Below, in pieces: positions 18,271 to 26,640 of a DNA stretch of 64,000 nt. Made by a program: the position numbers and the translations under genes. Below the pieces are notes generated by a model. It was not told the DNA's origin. It made no database searches and saw only the letters and a program-made list of their open reading frames with translations. Source of the DNA: Ruicaihuangia caeni (lineage in GTDB: Bacteria > Actinomycetota > Actinomycetes > Actinomycetales > Microbacteriaceae); NCBI RefSeq assembly GCF_029952955.1, contig NZ_JASATX010000003.1, positions 372,001 through 436,000 on the forward strand. The letters are read 5' to 3'. Position 1 is the first letter of the stretch. Each line of letters starts with the position of its first letter.

Positions 18271-19572
18271 TCAGCCCTTCGCAGGCCCCAGCAGGTACTC
18301 ACTCTGGCCGTCCCACAGTTCGCCACCGACCATGCGAGCGGCGACATCCGTGAGCATCGTCACACCCGCGACCGAGTCGGACGCCTCGGTGTTCTCGGCC
18401 TCGTTGTGCGAGATGCCCTCGATGCTCGGCACGAACAGCATCACCGACGGCACGACATCCTTCATGTTCGTGGAGTCGTGGCCGGCCACCGTCATGATCT
18501 CCGTGTGCGAGAGGCCGAGCGCGCTCGCCGTGTCGCGCGAGAGCTCCACGCCCTCGGGCTGGTAGGCGAGCAGGCCCCAGTGGTGCGTGAGCTCGCGCTC
18601 GATCTGCACGCGAGCCCGCTGCTCGATCTCGGCGAACCGTTCGTCGAGCAGGCGGTTGGCTTCCGCGAGCACGTCTTCATCGGGCGAGCGCAGGTCGAGG
18701 TTCATCTCCACGAGCCGAGCGATGGTGACGGGGGAGTTCGGCAGCACTTCCATCTCCGACACCGAGGAGTGGAGCATCCCGTCGGGCAGCACCTCGGTGA
18801 GCTCGCGCGCCGCCGTGATCAGCAGCGCGGCGCCGAACAGCGCGTCGCGGCGGTCGGCCATCACGGTCGCGCCGGTGTGCGCCTGCGCTCCGTGCACGCG
18901 GATCTTGTACTTGCTGGCCGCCCAGGTGCGGTCGACCAACCCGATGGTGATGCCCTTGTTCTCGAGGATGCGACCTTGCTCGATGTGGATCTCGCCGTAG
19001 GTCGCGACACGCACCTGCTCGGGGCGCGTGTCGACCGGCTGCAGTGCCTCGGCGACGCTCACTCCGGCGTGGTCGCGCACGGCGAGGGCCGTCTCGAGGG
19101 CGAGCTTGCCGGTCGCGACGGCGCTGCCCATCATGCTGGGCGCGAAGCGGCTTCCCTCTTCGTTGAACCAGTTGACGACCGCGATATTGAGCTTCGGCTC
19201 CACCTCGCCGGCCGCGACACGACGCGCGACCTCTCGTGCCGCATGCCCTGCCGACAGCACGCCATACGCGCCATCGAAGCGCCCGGCGAGCGGCTGAGAG
19301 TCGAGGTGCGAGCCCAGCAGCACGTACGGCGCGCCTCGTACGAACTCGAGCAGGCCGAACATATTGCCGATGGAGTCGGTGACCACCTTGAAACCGTTGC
19401 CTGTGAGCCACTCGGCCCACCATGCACGAGTCGCGTGGTCCGCCTCGCTCGCGGCCTGACGGTCGACGCCGCCGCCGGGCGTGTGGCCGAACTCCGAGAG
19501 CGTCGTGAAGTCGTCGAGAAAGCCCGTGCTGTCACGCGGGGCCGTCTTCTGGGGTGCCTGTTCGATCGACAT
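18271..19572 (-). CDS. M20 Zn-hydrolase, allantoate/N-carbamoyl-L-amino-acid amidohydrolase-like
   Basis: A 433-residue metallohydrolase of the AllC/HyuC/beta-ureidopropionase group. Zinc ligands are visible in LLGSHLDSQPLAGRFDGAYG, WFNEEGSRF and the late TVAGHDSTNMKDVVP; the dimerisation-domain arginine region GEIHIEQGRILE is also typical. These enzymes release ammonia and CO2 from N-carbamoyl or ureido amides. The ATG at 19572 follows AAGGAGACGGCAGCG; the longer frame to 19605 is unlikely. It lies 190 bases downstream of a YtcJ-like amidohydrolase in the same direction, so both probably serve one amide-degradation route. The exact substrate is not determinable here. Confidence 0.88.
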   Translation of the reverse strand: MSIEQAPQKTAPRDSTGFLDDFTTLSEFGHTPGGGVDRQAASEADHATRAWWAEWLTGNGFKVVTDSIGNMFGLLEFVRGAPYVLLGSHLDSQPLAGRFDGAYGVLSAGHAAREVARRVAAGEVEPKLNIAVVNWFNEEGSRFAPSMMGSAVATGKLALETALAVRDHAGVSVAEALQPVDTRPEQVRVATYGEIHIEQGRILENKGITIGLVDRTWAASKYKIRVHGAQAHTGATVMADRRDALFGAALLITAARELTEVLPDGMLHSSVSEMEVLPNSPVTIARLVEMNLDLRSPDEDVLAEANRLLDERFAEIEQRARVQIERELTHHWGLLAYQPEGVELSRDTASALGLSHTEIMTVAGHDSTNMKDVVPSVMLFVPSIEGISHNEAENTEASDSVAGVTMLTDVAARMVGGELWDGQSEYLLGPAKG

Positions 19573-19761
19573 CGCTGCCGTCTCCTTCTTCTTCAGCGCG
19601 CGCACCTCCGCGTGCGCTCCTTCGTGCCGTGCGATCGTTGCCCGGCTCTCTGTCTCAAGCGGTATTACCGCCTCGTGTCTCGAGCGGCTCGCGCCGCTTC
19701 ATGTCTGCCTCGGTCTGCCGGGGCATACCCAGCTCGATGGCGCGGGATGCCGTCGGTCACA

Positions 19762-21405
19762 TCATGCGTCAGGCAGCTCGCCGTGGGTCGACGCACCGCC
19801 CACCCAGGTTGCGACCACGTCGATGTCGCCGATCGCGTCGACTGGCACGTCGCGAGGGTCGTCCGACAGCGCGACGAGGTCGGCCAGCATCCCGGGTGCC
19901 AACGTGCCCTTCTCTCCCGCCCACCCGGTCGCGCGCGCCGATCCGACGGTGTACGCGGTGAGCGCCTGCTCGACGCTGATGCGCTCGTCTGCGCCGTACA
20001 GCGCTCCGGTCTGCGTCTTGCGCTCGACGAACGCCTGAATGATCGGCAGTGGCGCGCCGGGCGCGACGGGGCGATCACTGCTGCCGGGGAGGTTGGCTCC
20101 TGCCTTCAGCAGCGACGCAGCCGGGTATGAGTGCAGTGTGCGATCCGGACCGAGGTTGGCGCCCATGCCATCGCCGTACTTGGCGATGAACAGCGGCTGC
20201 GGCACGAGGCTCACATCCAGCGCCGCGATGCGCGCGACCTGATCCGGGCGCACGACGCCACCGTGCTCGATGCGGTTCGGCATGTGCGGCGGTTGCGATC
20301 CGAGCTCCTGGGCTTCCTCGATGATGTCGAGCGCGAGGTCGACGGCGCGGTCGCCGATCGCGTGAAGGGCGAGCGCCCAGCCGCCGGCGGCGGCCTCGTG
20401 GGCGCGGCGGCGCATCGCCTCGACGTCATCCTGGAAGTAGCCGCTGCTGTGGCGGTGCGTGCAGTACGGCTCCGTCATCGCCGCGGTGGCTCCCAGCAGC
20501 GAGCCGTCGAGGAACATCTTCATCGGACCCAGCTGCAGGCGGGCGTCGCCGAGACCCGAGCGGATGCCCGCATCCAGGCCGAACACACCCGCCTCACTCG
20601 AGTGCCCGTTCAGCTCATGCAGCACGTCGGCGACCACCATCGGCTGCATGCGCGTCGCCAGCAGGCCCCGTTCGAGCGCGACCTGGTAGGCGGTGAACTC
20701 GCGCGGGCTGTGTCCGATCCAGCCACCGCCGATGCCGGCATCCGTCACAGAGGTCAGGCCTTCGCGCGCGTACTGCGCGGTAGCGCGACCCAGCGCATCG
20801 ACGATCTCCGAGGTCGGATCGGGCAGCACAACGTCTTGCACGATGCGCATCGCATTCTCGTCGAGCACGCCGGTGGCCCGGCCCGACTCGTCGACCGCGA
20901 TGACGCCGCCCTCGGGCTGGTGGTCAGGCTGATCGGGGATGCCGACAAGCCGAAGCGCGATGCCGTTCACCGTGTAGGCGTGGCCCGAGGAGTGCTTGAT
21001 GAGCAAGGGGCGCCCGCCGCTCGCCCGGTCGAGCTCGTCGCGGTCGGGACGCTCACCGGTGAGACCCAGGGGGTCGTACGAGGAAGCGACCACCCACGCA
21101 TCGGGCGCGAGGGAGGAATCGACTCCCGCGCGGATCGCGTCGTAGACGTCGCCGGCGGTCTTGGCGTTGGAGAGATCGATCTCGCCGAGCGTCTGCCCGA
21201 ACCACACGCTGTGGGCGTGCACGTCGTTGAAGCCGGCCATGACGAACGCGCCGCCGGCGTCCACGCGCCGCGCGGCGGCGAAACCGTCGAGTTGCTCATC
21301 GATCCCCACGATGCGGCCGCGCCAGATGCCGATACGGGATCCGGCGGGGCGCTCGCCCAGGCCGGTACGGATTCGGGCGTTGTCGATCATCAGGTCGAGT
21401 TCCAC
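19762..21405 (-). CDS. YtcJ-like metal-dependent amidohydrolase (family 3)
   Basis: A 547-residue TIM-barrel amidohydrolase related to YtcJ and N-substituted formamide deformylase. Metal-binding VMAGFNDVHAHSVWFG comes early, then KHSSGHAYTVN, GPMKMFLDGSLLG, ALHAIGDRAVD, NRIEHGGVV and GSSDRPVAPGAPLP. The C-terminal composite domain ends with LAPGMLADLVALS. It hydrolyses a C-N bond of an unknown amide. The GTG at 21405 follows GAGGAGCACT; the longer frame is rejected. It is divergent from a PucR regulator, which shares a 142-base region containing a dyad, so the regulator probably controls it. Confidence 0.88.
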   Translation of the reverse strand: MELDLMIDNARIRTGLGERPAGSRIGIWRGRIVGIDEQLDGFAAARRVDAGGAFVMAGFNDVHAHSVWFGQTLGEIDLSNAKTAGDVYDAIRAGVDSSLAPDAWVVASSYDPLGLTGERPDRDELDRASGGRPLLIKHSSGHAYTVNGIALRLVGIPDQPDHQPEGGVIAVDESGRATGVLDENAMRIVQDVVLPDPTSEIVDALGRATAQYAREGLTSVTDAGIGGGWIGHSPREFTAYQVALERGLLATRMQPMVVADVLHELNGHSSEAGVFGLDAGIRSGLGDARLQLGPMKMFLDGSLLGATAAMTEPYCTHRHSSGYFQDDVEAMRRRAHEAAAGGWALALHAIGDRAVDLALDIIEEAQELGSQPPHMPNRIEHGGVVRPDQVARIAALDVSLVPQPLFIAKYGDGMGANLGPDRTLHSYPAASLLKAGANLPGSSDRPVAPGAPLPIIQAFVERKTQTGALYGADERISVEQALTAYTVGSARATGWAGEKGTLAPGMLADLVALSDDPRDVPVDAIGDIDVVATWVGGASTHGELPDA

Positions 21406-21511
21406 AGTGCTCCTCGAGCGTTCTGCGACCTCGTCATTGGAGGTCGTGAGGGTGAGGCCTCCATTCCACCTGAGCGAATGCTCAACCGCAATGGCGGACC
21501 GCTGCATTTTC

Positions 21512-21541
21512 TTGCCGCTCAATTGTGCAATTGACTATCAT
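21512..21541 (+). promoter_or_regulatory. Promoter and dyad operator of the PucR regulator gene
   Basis: TTGCCG (21512-21517) and TATCAT (21536-21541) are 18 bases apart. Between them lies CAATTGTGCAATTG (21520-21533), two CAATTG arms around a TG spacer, forming a perfect inverted repeat. The predicted transcription start falls at or near the ATG at 21548 and no ribosome site is visible, so the message may be leaderless. The divergent amidohydrolase gene could share this operator. Confidence 0.5.
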
Positions 21542-21547
21542 CAGACA

Positions 21548-22705
21548 ATGATGGCAAGCGAGCAGGGCGACCGCCGCAGCGAGGCCGAGATCTGGGACGA
21601 GCTCGTCGCGGCGCTGGAGCGCGAGATGCCCGAACTCGTCGAGGAGTTCATGACTGAGCTCACCGATCGCGGTCTGTACGAGCCCGACGCCATCACGGTG
21701 GAAGACCTCCGCCAGACCGCGCCGCAGACGCTCGGGATGCTCATCTCGCGGTTGGGCGGGCGGGCGCCTGAGCCGAAGGATGCTGAACTCGCGGAATCGC
21801 TCGGGGCGCGCCGAGCGCGTCAGGGCATCCCGCTCGACGCGCTCACCGAGGCGGTGCGCATCGACCTCGTGATCATGTGGCGTCGCCTTCGCCGTCTGGC
21901 TGGTCCCGAGCACGTGGCGTTGCTCGCCGACCGCTTCGATCTGATGATGGCCGTGCTCGACGAGTACGTGTTCGACGTGCAGTCGTCGTTCCTCCGCGAG
22001 CAGGCGGCGCTGCAGCGGGATTCGCGGCTCGCGACGGAGCGCGACCTCTCGAGGCTCTTCAATGCGCGCGAGATCACCCAGTCGGTGCTCGATCGCACAG
22101 CGATGACGCTCGGAGTCGACGTCGACACGGTGTTCGACCTGGCAGCATTCGACAGCGATCATGCCGAACGTGTCGCGGCCGTCGCGGAACGCGCTCTGCT
22201 CGCAGGCAGGGTGTTCTCGTACGCCTACCGAGACATCACCTGCGTGTTCTGGGTGCGCGGGCTGTCGGACCCCGAACCGGCGGAACGGCTTGCGCAGATC
22301 CCCGGCGTGCACCTCAACGATGTGGCGCTCGCCGAGCTGCCTCGTGCCGCGCGATCGGCGCATGAGCTGCTCAACACCGCCGGATCGCTCGAGCGGCTCT
22401 CTGGCCTCGATGCCATGTGGGCGCCGATCAGCGCTGCCCACCTCGACACCATTGCTCCGGGGTTCACATCGAATCTGCTCGCCGGCCTCGACGATCTCGG
22501 AGATTACGAGCACGACCGGGTCGTGGAGACGGTGCGGGCGTATCTCGACAGCGGCTCGGTGAAGCGGGCTTCAGAGACGGTCTATTGCCATAGGAACACC
22601 GTCGTGAATCGCCTCGCCACCTTCCGCTCGTGGACGGGACTCGACGTCACCGTGCCGGCTCAAGCGGCCCTCGCGTACGTGGCGCTCAGCCGGCATCCTC
22701 GCTGA
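21548..22705 (+). CDS. PucR-family transcriptional regulator
   Basis: A 385-residue (384 if the ATG at 21551 is used) regulator. An N-terminal helical RsbRD/GAF-like region (about 10-165) and a central CdaR GGDEF-like region (about 170-290) precede the PucR C-terminal helix-turn-helix (about 325-375; SGSVKRASETVYCHRNTVVN). PucR/CdaR proteins respond to purine-derived or hydroxyacid metabolites. It is divergent from a YtcJ-like hydrolase and followed by an MHS transporter, which suggests local control of amide or ureide use. No ribosome site precedes the tandem ATGs, consistent with leaderless translation. Confidence 0.88.
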   Translation: MMASEQGDRRSEAEIWDELVAALEREMPELVEEFMTELTDRGLYEPDAITVEDLRQTAPQTLGMLISRLGGRAPEPKDAELAESLGARRARQGIPLDALTEAVRIDLVIMWRRLRRLAGPEHVALLADRFDLMMAVLDEYVFDVQSSFLREQAALQRDSRLATERDLSRLFNAREITQSVLDRTAMTLGVDVDTVFDLAAFDSDHAERVAAVAERALLAGRVFSYAYRDITCVFWVRGLSDPEPAERLAQIPGVHLNDVALAELPRAARSAHELLNTAGSLERLSGLDAMWAPISAAHLDTIAPGFTSNLLAGLDDLGDYEHDRVVETVRAYLDSGSVKRASETVYCHRNTVVNRLATFRSWTGLDVTVPAQAALAYVALSRHPR

Positions 22706-22731
22706 ACAGCACGTCGTATCGCGAGGCGAGC

Positions 22732-22753
22732 CTCTCTCTCTCTCTCTCTCTCT
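22732..22753 (+). repeat. (CT)11 dinucleotide microsatellite
   Basis: Eleven uninterrupted CT units lie 27 bases after the PucR gene and about 240 bases before the MFS start. Uninterrupted dinucleotide tracts of this length are rare in bacterial DNA of this composition and are prone to slippage. It is intergenic, so any effect would be on the leader or promoter of the transporter. Confidence 0.9.
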
Positions 22754-22823
22754 AGCGGCGGGGGATGCTGTCAGCCGCTGTGTATTCGCACAAGTGACGC
22801 CCGAAAACCGCGTCAGTTCGACA

Positions 22824-22837
22824 TTGCACGTGTGCAA
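22824..22837 (+). promoter_or_regulatory. Inverted repeat TTGCACGTGTGCAA upstream of MFS transporter
   Basis: Arms TTGCAC and GTGCAA are perfect complements around a GT spacer, centred about 160 bases before the transporter GTG. It shares the TTG(n)CAA outline with the dyad before the PucR gene. The remaining 150 bases to the gene hold a ribosome site (AAAGGAG) but no other clear signal. Confidence 0.4.
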
Positions 22838-22992
22838 CTGGCGAATCAGGATTACGGGATGAGCCTGCCACCGAGGCGGGTCGCAGTGCGCAAGTGCTGC
22901 CGAGACTTCAACCGGGCGATCGAACTCGACGCTGCCGAGTTGAACGCACAGCAAGCCCACGACATCGAGTCCAACAACACAAAGGAGTAACA

Positions 22993-24357
22993 GTGAGCGA
23001 CGCCATGACGGAGCCGTCTGGCCGGGCGGGATCGCCCGAGAGCGGACCGGTGCTAGTCAGCCCGAAGGAAGTGCGTCGCATCGCGAACGCTGCTTTCGTC
23101 GGTACTGCGCTCGAGTGGTACGACTACTACCTCTTCGGAACCGCGGCGGCCATCGTCTTCAACCGCCTCTTCTTCAGCGACCTCGACCCGACTGCGGCCG
23201 TGCTCGCCTCCCTCGCGACCTTCGGTGTCGGCTTCGCCGCGCGCCCGATCGGTGCGTTCTTCTTCGGCGTGCTCGGCGACCGCATCGGCCGCCGCCCGAC
23301 GCTGATCATCACGATCATCCTGATCGGTACCGCGACCGGACTGATCGGTCTGCTGCCGACCTTCGCCGACGTCGGCCTGCTCGCGCCGGTGTTCCTCGTC
23401 ATTCTGCGCCTGCTGCAGGGTCTCGCGGTCGGCGGCGAATGGGGTGGCGCGACCACGATCGCCATCGAGCACGCACCGGTGAAGCAGCGCGCGCGCTACG
23501 CCGCGCTCGTGCAGGTCGGCTCGCCCGTCGGTACGCTCCTCTCCTCGGGTGCGTTCGCACTCGTGCTGCTCTTCCCGTCGGAGACCTTCGATGCGTGGGC
23601 GTGGCGTCTGCCCTTCCTCGCCGCGTTCCCGATGCTCATCGTCGCCCTGTGGATCCGGGTCAAGGTCGAGGAGTCGCCGATCTTCGAAGAGCTGCTCCGC
23701 GAGGACCAGCGCGCCAAGGTGCCCGCCCTCCAGGTGTTCACCAAGGCCGGCGGCCGTCTCGTCGTCGCGATCATGGCTGCCTTCCTCGGCGTCGGCGGCT
23801 TCTACGTGATGAACACCTTCGTGGTCAGCTACGTCACCAACAACCTCGGCGGTGACCGTCAGGTCGTGGTGAACGCGACCCTGATCGCCGCAGTGGCCCA
23901 GATCGTCGTGATCCTGATCTTCGGCCGCCTGGCCGAGAAGATCGGCCCGGGCCGAGTCACCTTCTGGGGCGGCATCGCGACCGCTGCCGCAGCGTGGCCC
24001 TTGTTCCTGCTCATCGACACCAACCAGGCATGGGCGATCACGCTCGCTGTGGCCGGCGGTATCGCGCTGCTGACGATCACGTACGCGGTCACCGGTGCGC
24101 TGCTCACCGAGCTGTTCCCGCCGCAACTCCGCTACAGCGGTGTCTCGCTCGGCTACAACATCGCGGGCGCGCTCTCGGGCTTCCTCCCGTTCATCGCGAC
24201 CTGGATGATCTCGGCAACCGGCACCACCGCCTCGTGGCCTGCTGTCGTGATCCTCGCCCTGGTCGCTCTGATCACCGCCTTCGGTGGTCTCATCGGTGAG
24301 CGGCTGCGCGTTCAGGACAAGGAGATCGTGCAGACGGTCACCACTCCGACGCGGTAG
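22993..24357 (+). CDS. MFS transporter, metabolite:H+ symporter (MHS) family
   Basis: A 454-residue major-facilitator carrier with about 12 membrane helices. The MHS signature is clear: GTALEWYDYYLFG before helix 1, the loop motif GDRIGRRPTL between helices 2 and 3, and LQGLAVGGEWGGA in helix 4, as in ProP/ShiA/citrate carriers. It imports a small organic acid, betaine or similar compound with protons. The GTG at 22993 follows AAAGGAGTAACA. The preceding PucR regulator (288 bases upstream) is the likely controller. The substrate is unknown. A stable hairpin follows. Confidence 0.92.
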   Translation: MSDAMTEPSGRAGSPESGPVLVSPKEVRRIANAAFVGTALEWYDYYLFGTAAAIVFNRLFFSDLDPTAAVLASLATFGVGFAARPIGAFFFGVLGDRIGRRPTLIITIILIGTATGLIGLLPTFADVGLLAPVFLVILRLLQGLAVGGEWGGATTIAIEHAPVKQRARYAALVQVGSPVGTLLSSGAFALVLLFPSETFDAWAWRLPFLAAFPMLIVALWIRVKVEESPIFEELLREDQRAKVPALQVFTKAGGRLVVAIMAAFLGVGGFYVMNTFVVSYVTNNLGGDRQVVVNATLIAAVAQIVVILIFGRLAEKIGPGRVTFWGGIATAAAAWPLFLLIDTNQAWAITLAVAGGIALLTITYAVTGALLTELFPPQLRYSGVSLGYNIAGALSGFLPFIATWMISATGTTASWPAVVILALVALITAFGGLIGERLRVQDKEIVQTVTTPTR

Positions 24358-24388
24358 TCGTCACACGGGCGCGATCGCGCGACACCAC

Positions 24389-24417
24389 GGATGCCGGGGC
24401 CAATCGCCCCGGCATCC
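24389..24417 (+). terminator. Terminator hairpin after MFS gene
   Basis: Perfect 12-base arms GGATGCCGGGGC (24389-24400) and GCCCCGGCATCC (24406-24417) with loop CAATC, 31 bases after the transporter stop. No T-tract follows, common in high-GC actinobacteria. It could act on both strands, since the Lrp-type gene converges. Confidence 0.65.
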
Positions 24418-24558
24418 GGCGTCTGTGCGGGTGTCCGGGCGGCGATGGGTGCTGTGCCGCAACGACGCGTGCTGCGCGGCGGTGACGCGGGCTGTTTGCT
24501 GCTGACCGCGCGAGACGGGCGGTGAGGCGTATGTCCTGCGGCTCGATTCGGGCTCGCG

Positions 24559-25497
24559 CTACGAGGCGTCGGCGTCGGCGTTGGCGGCGGCGACCTGGTA
24601 CCTGATGCGGTGCACGCTCTGGTGATACCGCTCATGCGGAACCCGCGCGTGGAGCCACTGCTCCGCGACGCGCACGGAGGGAACCGCGCGCACGCTCGCG
24701 AGGAACTCGTTGAAGTCGCGCAGGTTCGCGAAGGTGATCGTGGCCACGATGTCGAAGCGTCCGATGGTGCGGCCGAGGAACTCCACCCCGTCTTGGCTCT
24801 TGATCAGCTCGATGAGCTGCTGATCGTCGCCGGAGAGGCTGATGCCGAACCCGAAGGGCAGGCCGGTGCCGCTGCTGTCGCGGCTGAGGATCGCGCCGAT
24901 CTTCATGACGCCGGCTGTGATGAGACGGTTCACCCGCGTGCGGCATCCGCTGATGGAGAGCTGCGCGTGCTCGGCCAGTTCGGCGAAGCCGAGGCGACCG
25001 TCGCCCTGCAGCAGCTCCATGATGCGCAGGTCTGCTTCGTCGAGCGTGTGCGCGAAGAGCGTCGGCTCCTCGCCGAGGAAGAAGCTCTTGAGCATCCGTT
25101 CGTAGAGCAGCATCTGGATCTCGAGCACCCCGGGCATCGCGCGGATGTGCTGCAGGTCTTCCTGCAGTTCCGTGAGGGAGGCTCGGTGCACTTCGACAAC
25201 GAGCTGCGATGGACCGGAGATCTCAGAGATGAACACGGGCGACTCGAGCTTTGCGATCTCGGCCGCCAGCGCGCTGATGTCGCCCTCTGCGCGCACCGTG
25301 AGGTGCGCGAGCGTGTCGAGGCCGAGCAGGCGAGGATGCACGGCTGCCACGACTCTCAGTTGCCCTGACTCCAGCATCGGGGCGATGCGGCGAGCGATGT
25401 TCGCCCGCGTCGTTCCCAGCCGGCGGGCCATATCGCTGAACGAGGCGCGCCCGTCTTCTCGCAGCAGTGCGATCGCGCGTTCGGTGAGCGAGTCCAT
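24559..25497 (-). CDS. Lrp/AsnC-family regulator with two HTH modules
   Basis: A 312-residue double-length Lrp/AsnC protein. Each half has a helix-turn-helix (about 1-50, LREDGRASFSDMARRLGTTR; about 155-205, LLQGDGRLGFAELAEHAQ) followed by a RAM-type ligand/oligomerisation domain (about 65-140 and 220-295). Such tandem Lrp proteins occur in actinobacteria and proteobacteria beside catabolic operons. The ATG at 25497 is the first plausible start. It is divergent from the amino-acid ABC operon, with a 34-base dyad in the shared 213-base gap, so it is the likely regulator of that operon. Confidence 0.9.
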   Translation of the reverse strand: MDSLTERAIALLREDGRASFSDMARRLGTTRANIARRIAPMLESGQLRVVAAVHPRLLGLDTLAHLTVRAEGDISALAAEIAKLESPVFISEISGPSQLVVEVHRASLTELQEDLQHIRAMPGVLEIQMLLYERMLKSFFLGEEPTLFAHTLDEADLRIMELLQGDGRLGFAELAEHAQLSISGCRTRVNRLITAGVMKIGAILSRDSSGTGLPFGFGISLSGDDQQLIELIKSQDGVEFLGRTIGRFDIVATITFANLRDFNEFLASVRAVPSVRVAEQWLHARVPHERYHQSVHRIRYQVAAANADADAS

Positions 25498-25597
25498 GGC
25501 AGCACGCTAGCGCACCCGCTCGCTATCAGATACAAGTTTTTCGTTGAATGGCTGGGTCATCGGGGAATTGCCTGCAAATCCGCCACTAGATGTAACG

Positions 25598-25631
25598 GTT
25601 TTGCGACAGTGCCCGCTCGGGCATGCAAAAC
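25598..25631 (+). promoter_or_regulatory. 34-base dyad, candidate Lrp-type operator
   Basis: Outer arms GTTTTGC (25598-25604) and GCAAAAC (25625-25631) enclose an inner perfect palindrome TGCCCGCTCGGGCA (25610-25623). It ends five bases before the -35 of the ABC operon promoter and lies in the gap divergent to the Lrp-type gene, so it is a natural operator candidate. Confidence 0.5.
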
Positions 25632-25635
25632 TGAA

Positions 25636-25664
25636 TTGACAACCGCGCAGGAACGGCGCACAAT
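25636..25664 (+). promoter_or_regulatory. Promoter of the amino-acid ABC / amidohydrolase operon
   Basis: TTGACA (25636-25641) and CACAAT (25659-25664) are spaced by 17 bases, with consensus -35. It lies about 45 bases before the binding-protein ATG. Confidence 0.65.
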
Positions 25665-25710
25665 CATTCGCACGCACCGTCCCCTTTCGCATTTCAACGG
25701 AGAAGGCAAT

Positions 25711-26568
25711 ATGAACAAGCGATTCGCTGGAGTCCTCGCCGCGGCCTCTGCCGCGCTCTTGCTGGCAGGCTGTGCCAGCGGTGGCGAGACCGACACCAAC
25801 AACCAGGGCGACAAGGGCACCGACTCGTCGGCGCCCGCGGGCCTCGTCAACGACGGCTTCGCCACCGCCTGCATCGACCCCGAGTACCCGCCCCTCGAGT
25901 ACTACGAAGACGGATCGGGCGGCGACATCATCGGCTTCGACGCCGATGCCGTCCGCGCCCTCGCCGAGCACTGGGGCGTCGAGCCCAAGTTCGAGGTCAC
26001 CTCGTTCGACGGGCTCATGCCCGGCCTGCAGTCCAGCCGCTGCGACTTCATCTTCGGCGGTCTGTACATGAGCGAAGAGCGTCTGCAGATCGCGGATGCC
26101 GCGCCCATCATGAACGCCGGACCGGCCGCCCTCGCGGCGCCCGAGCTCGCAGCGAAGCTGAAGAGCCCCGAAGACCTCTGCGGGCTGAAGGTCACCAGCC
26201 AGGCCGCATCGAGCAACGCCGCGAGCGTCGACAAGCTCTCGGAGGAGTGCGTCGCCGACGGCAAGGCGCCGATCCAGCACACCCAGTACCCGAAGACGGC
26301 AGAGACCGTGCTCGCGGTGCTGAACGGCAAGTCCGACGTACTGGTCGAGACCAACGTCGCTGCGGCGTACATGGCCACTCAGAACCAGGGCAAGCTCGAG
26401 GTCGCCGGCGTGTTCGACCCCGACACTACCTTCGGTGTGTTCACTCGCAAGGACGACCAGCTCAGCCCGGCCGTCGCCGATGGTCTCAAGGCCCTCTACG
26501 AAGACGGCACCTGGGCCAAGATCGCCGAGAAGTACAACCTCGACGCCGAGATCCTCGACGTCTACTGA
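25711..26568 (+). CDS. Amino-acid ABC transporter substrate-binding lipoprotein
   Basis: A 285-residue secreted lipoprotein. A signal peptide of about 20 residues ends in the lipobox LLAGC. The mature part is a family-3 (SBP_bac_3) binding protein: YPPLEYYEDGSGGDIIGFDAD, FDGLMPGLQSSRCDFIFGG, KVTSQAASS and ADGLKALYEDGTWAKIAEKY. These bind polar amino acids or opine-like compounds. The ATG at 25711 follows GGAGAAGGCAAT. It is the first gene of an operon of seven (to 34464). A strong hairpin after it probably raises its level relative to the membrane parts. Confidence 0.93.
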   Translation: MNKRFAGVLAAASAALLLAGCASGGETDTNNQGDKGTDSSAPAGLVNDGFATACIDPEYPPLEYYEDGSGGDIIGFDADAVRALAEHWGVEPKFEVTSFDGLMPGLQSSRCDFIFGGLYMSEERLQIADAAPIMNAGPAALAAPELAAKLKSPEDLCGLKVTSQAASSNAASVDKLSEECVADGKAPIQHTQYPKTAETVLAVLNGKSDVLVETNVAAAYMATQNQGKLEVAGVFDPDTTFGVFTRKDDQLSPAVADGLKALYEDGTWAKIAEKYNLDAEILDVY

Positions 26569-26602
26569 CGACGTCTGATCGTCGTTCGATCGATCCCGTG
26601 AC

Positions 26603-26627
26603 GGGGGGCCGGTGACGCCGGCCCCCC
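26603..26627 (+). terminator. Intra-operon hairpin after binding protein
   Basis: Perfect 10-base arms GGGGGGCCGG and CCGGCCCCCC around loop TGACG, directly before the permease ribosome site (AAAGGAACCCCA). Likely an attenuating or mRNA-stabilising structure that favours the binding protein over the permease. Confidence 0.6.
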
Positions 26628-26640
26628 GAAAGGAACCCCA

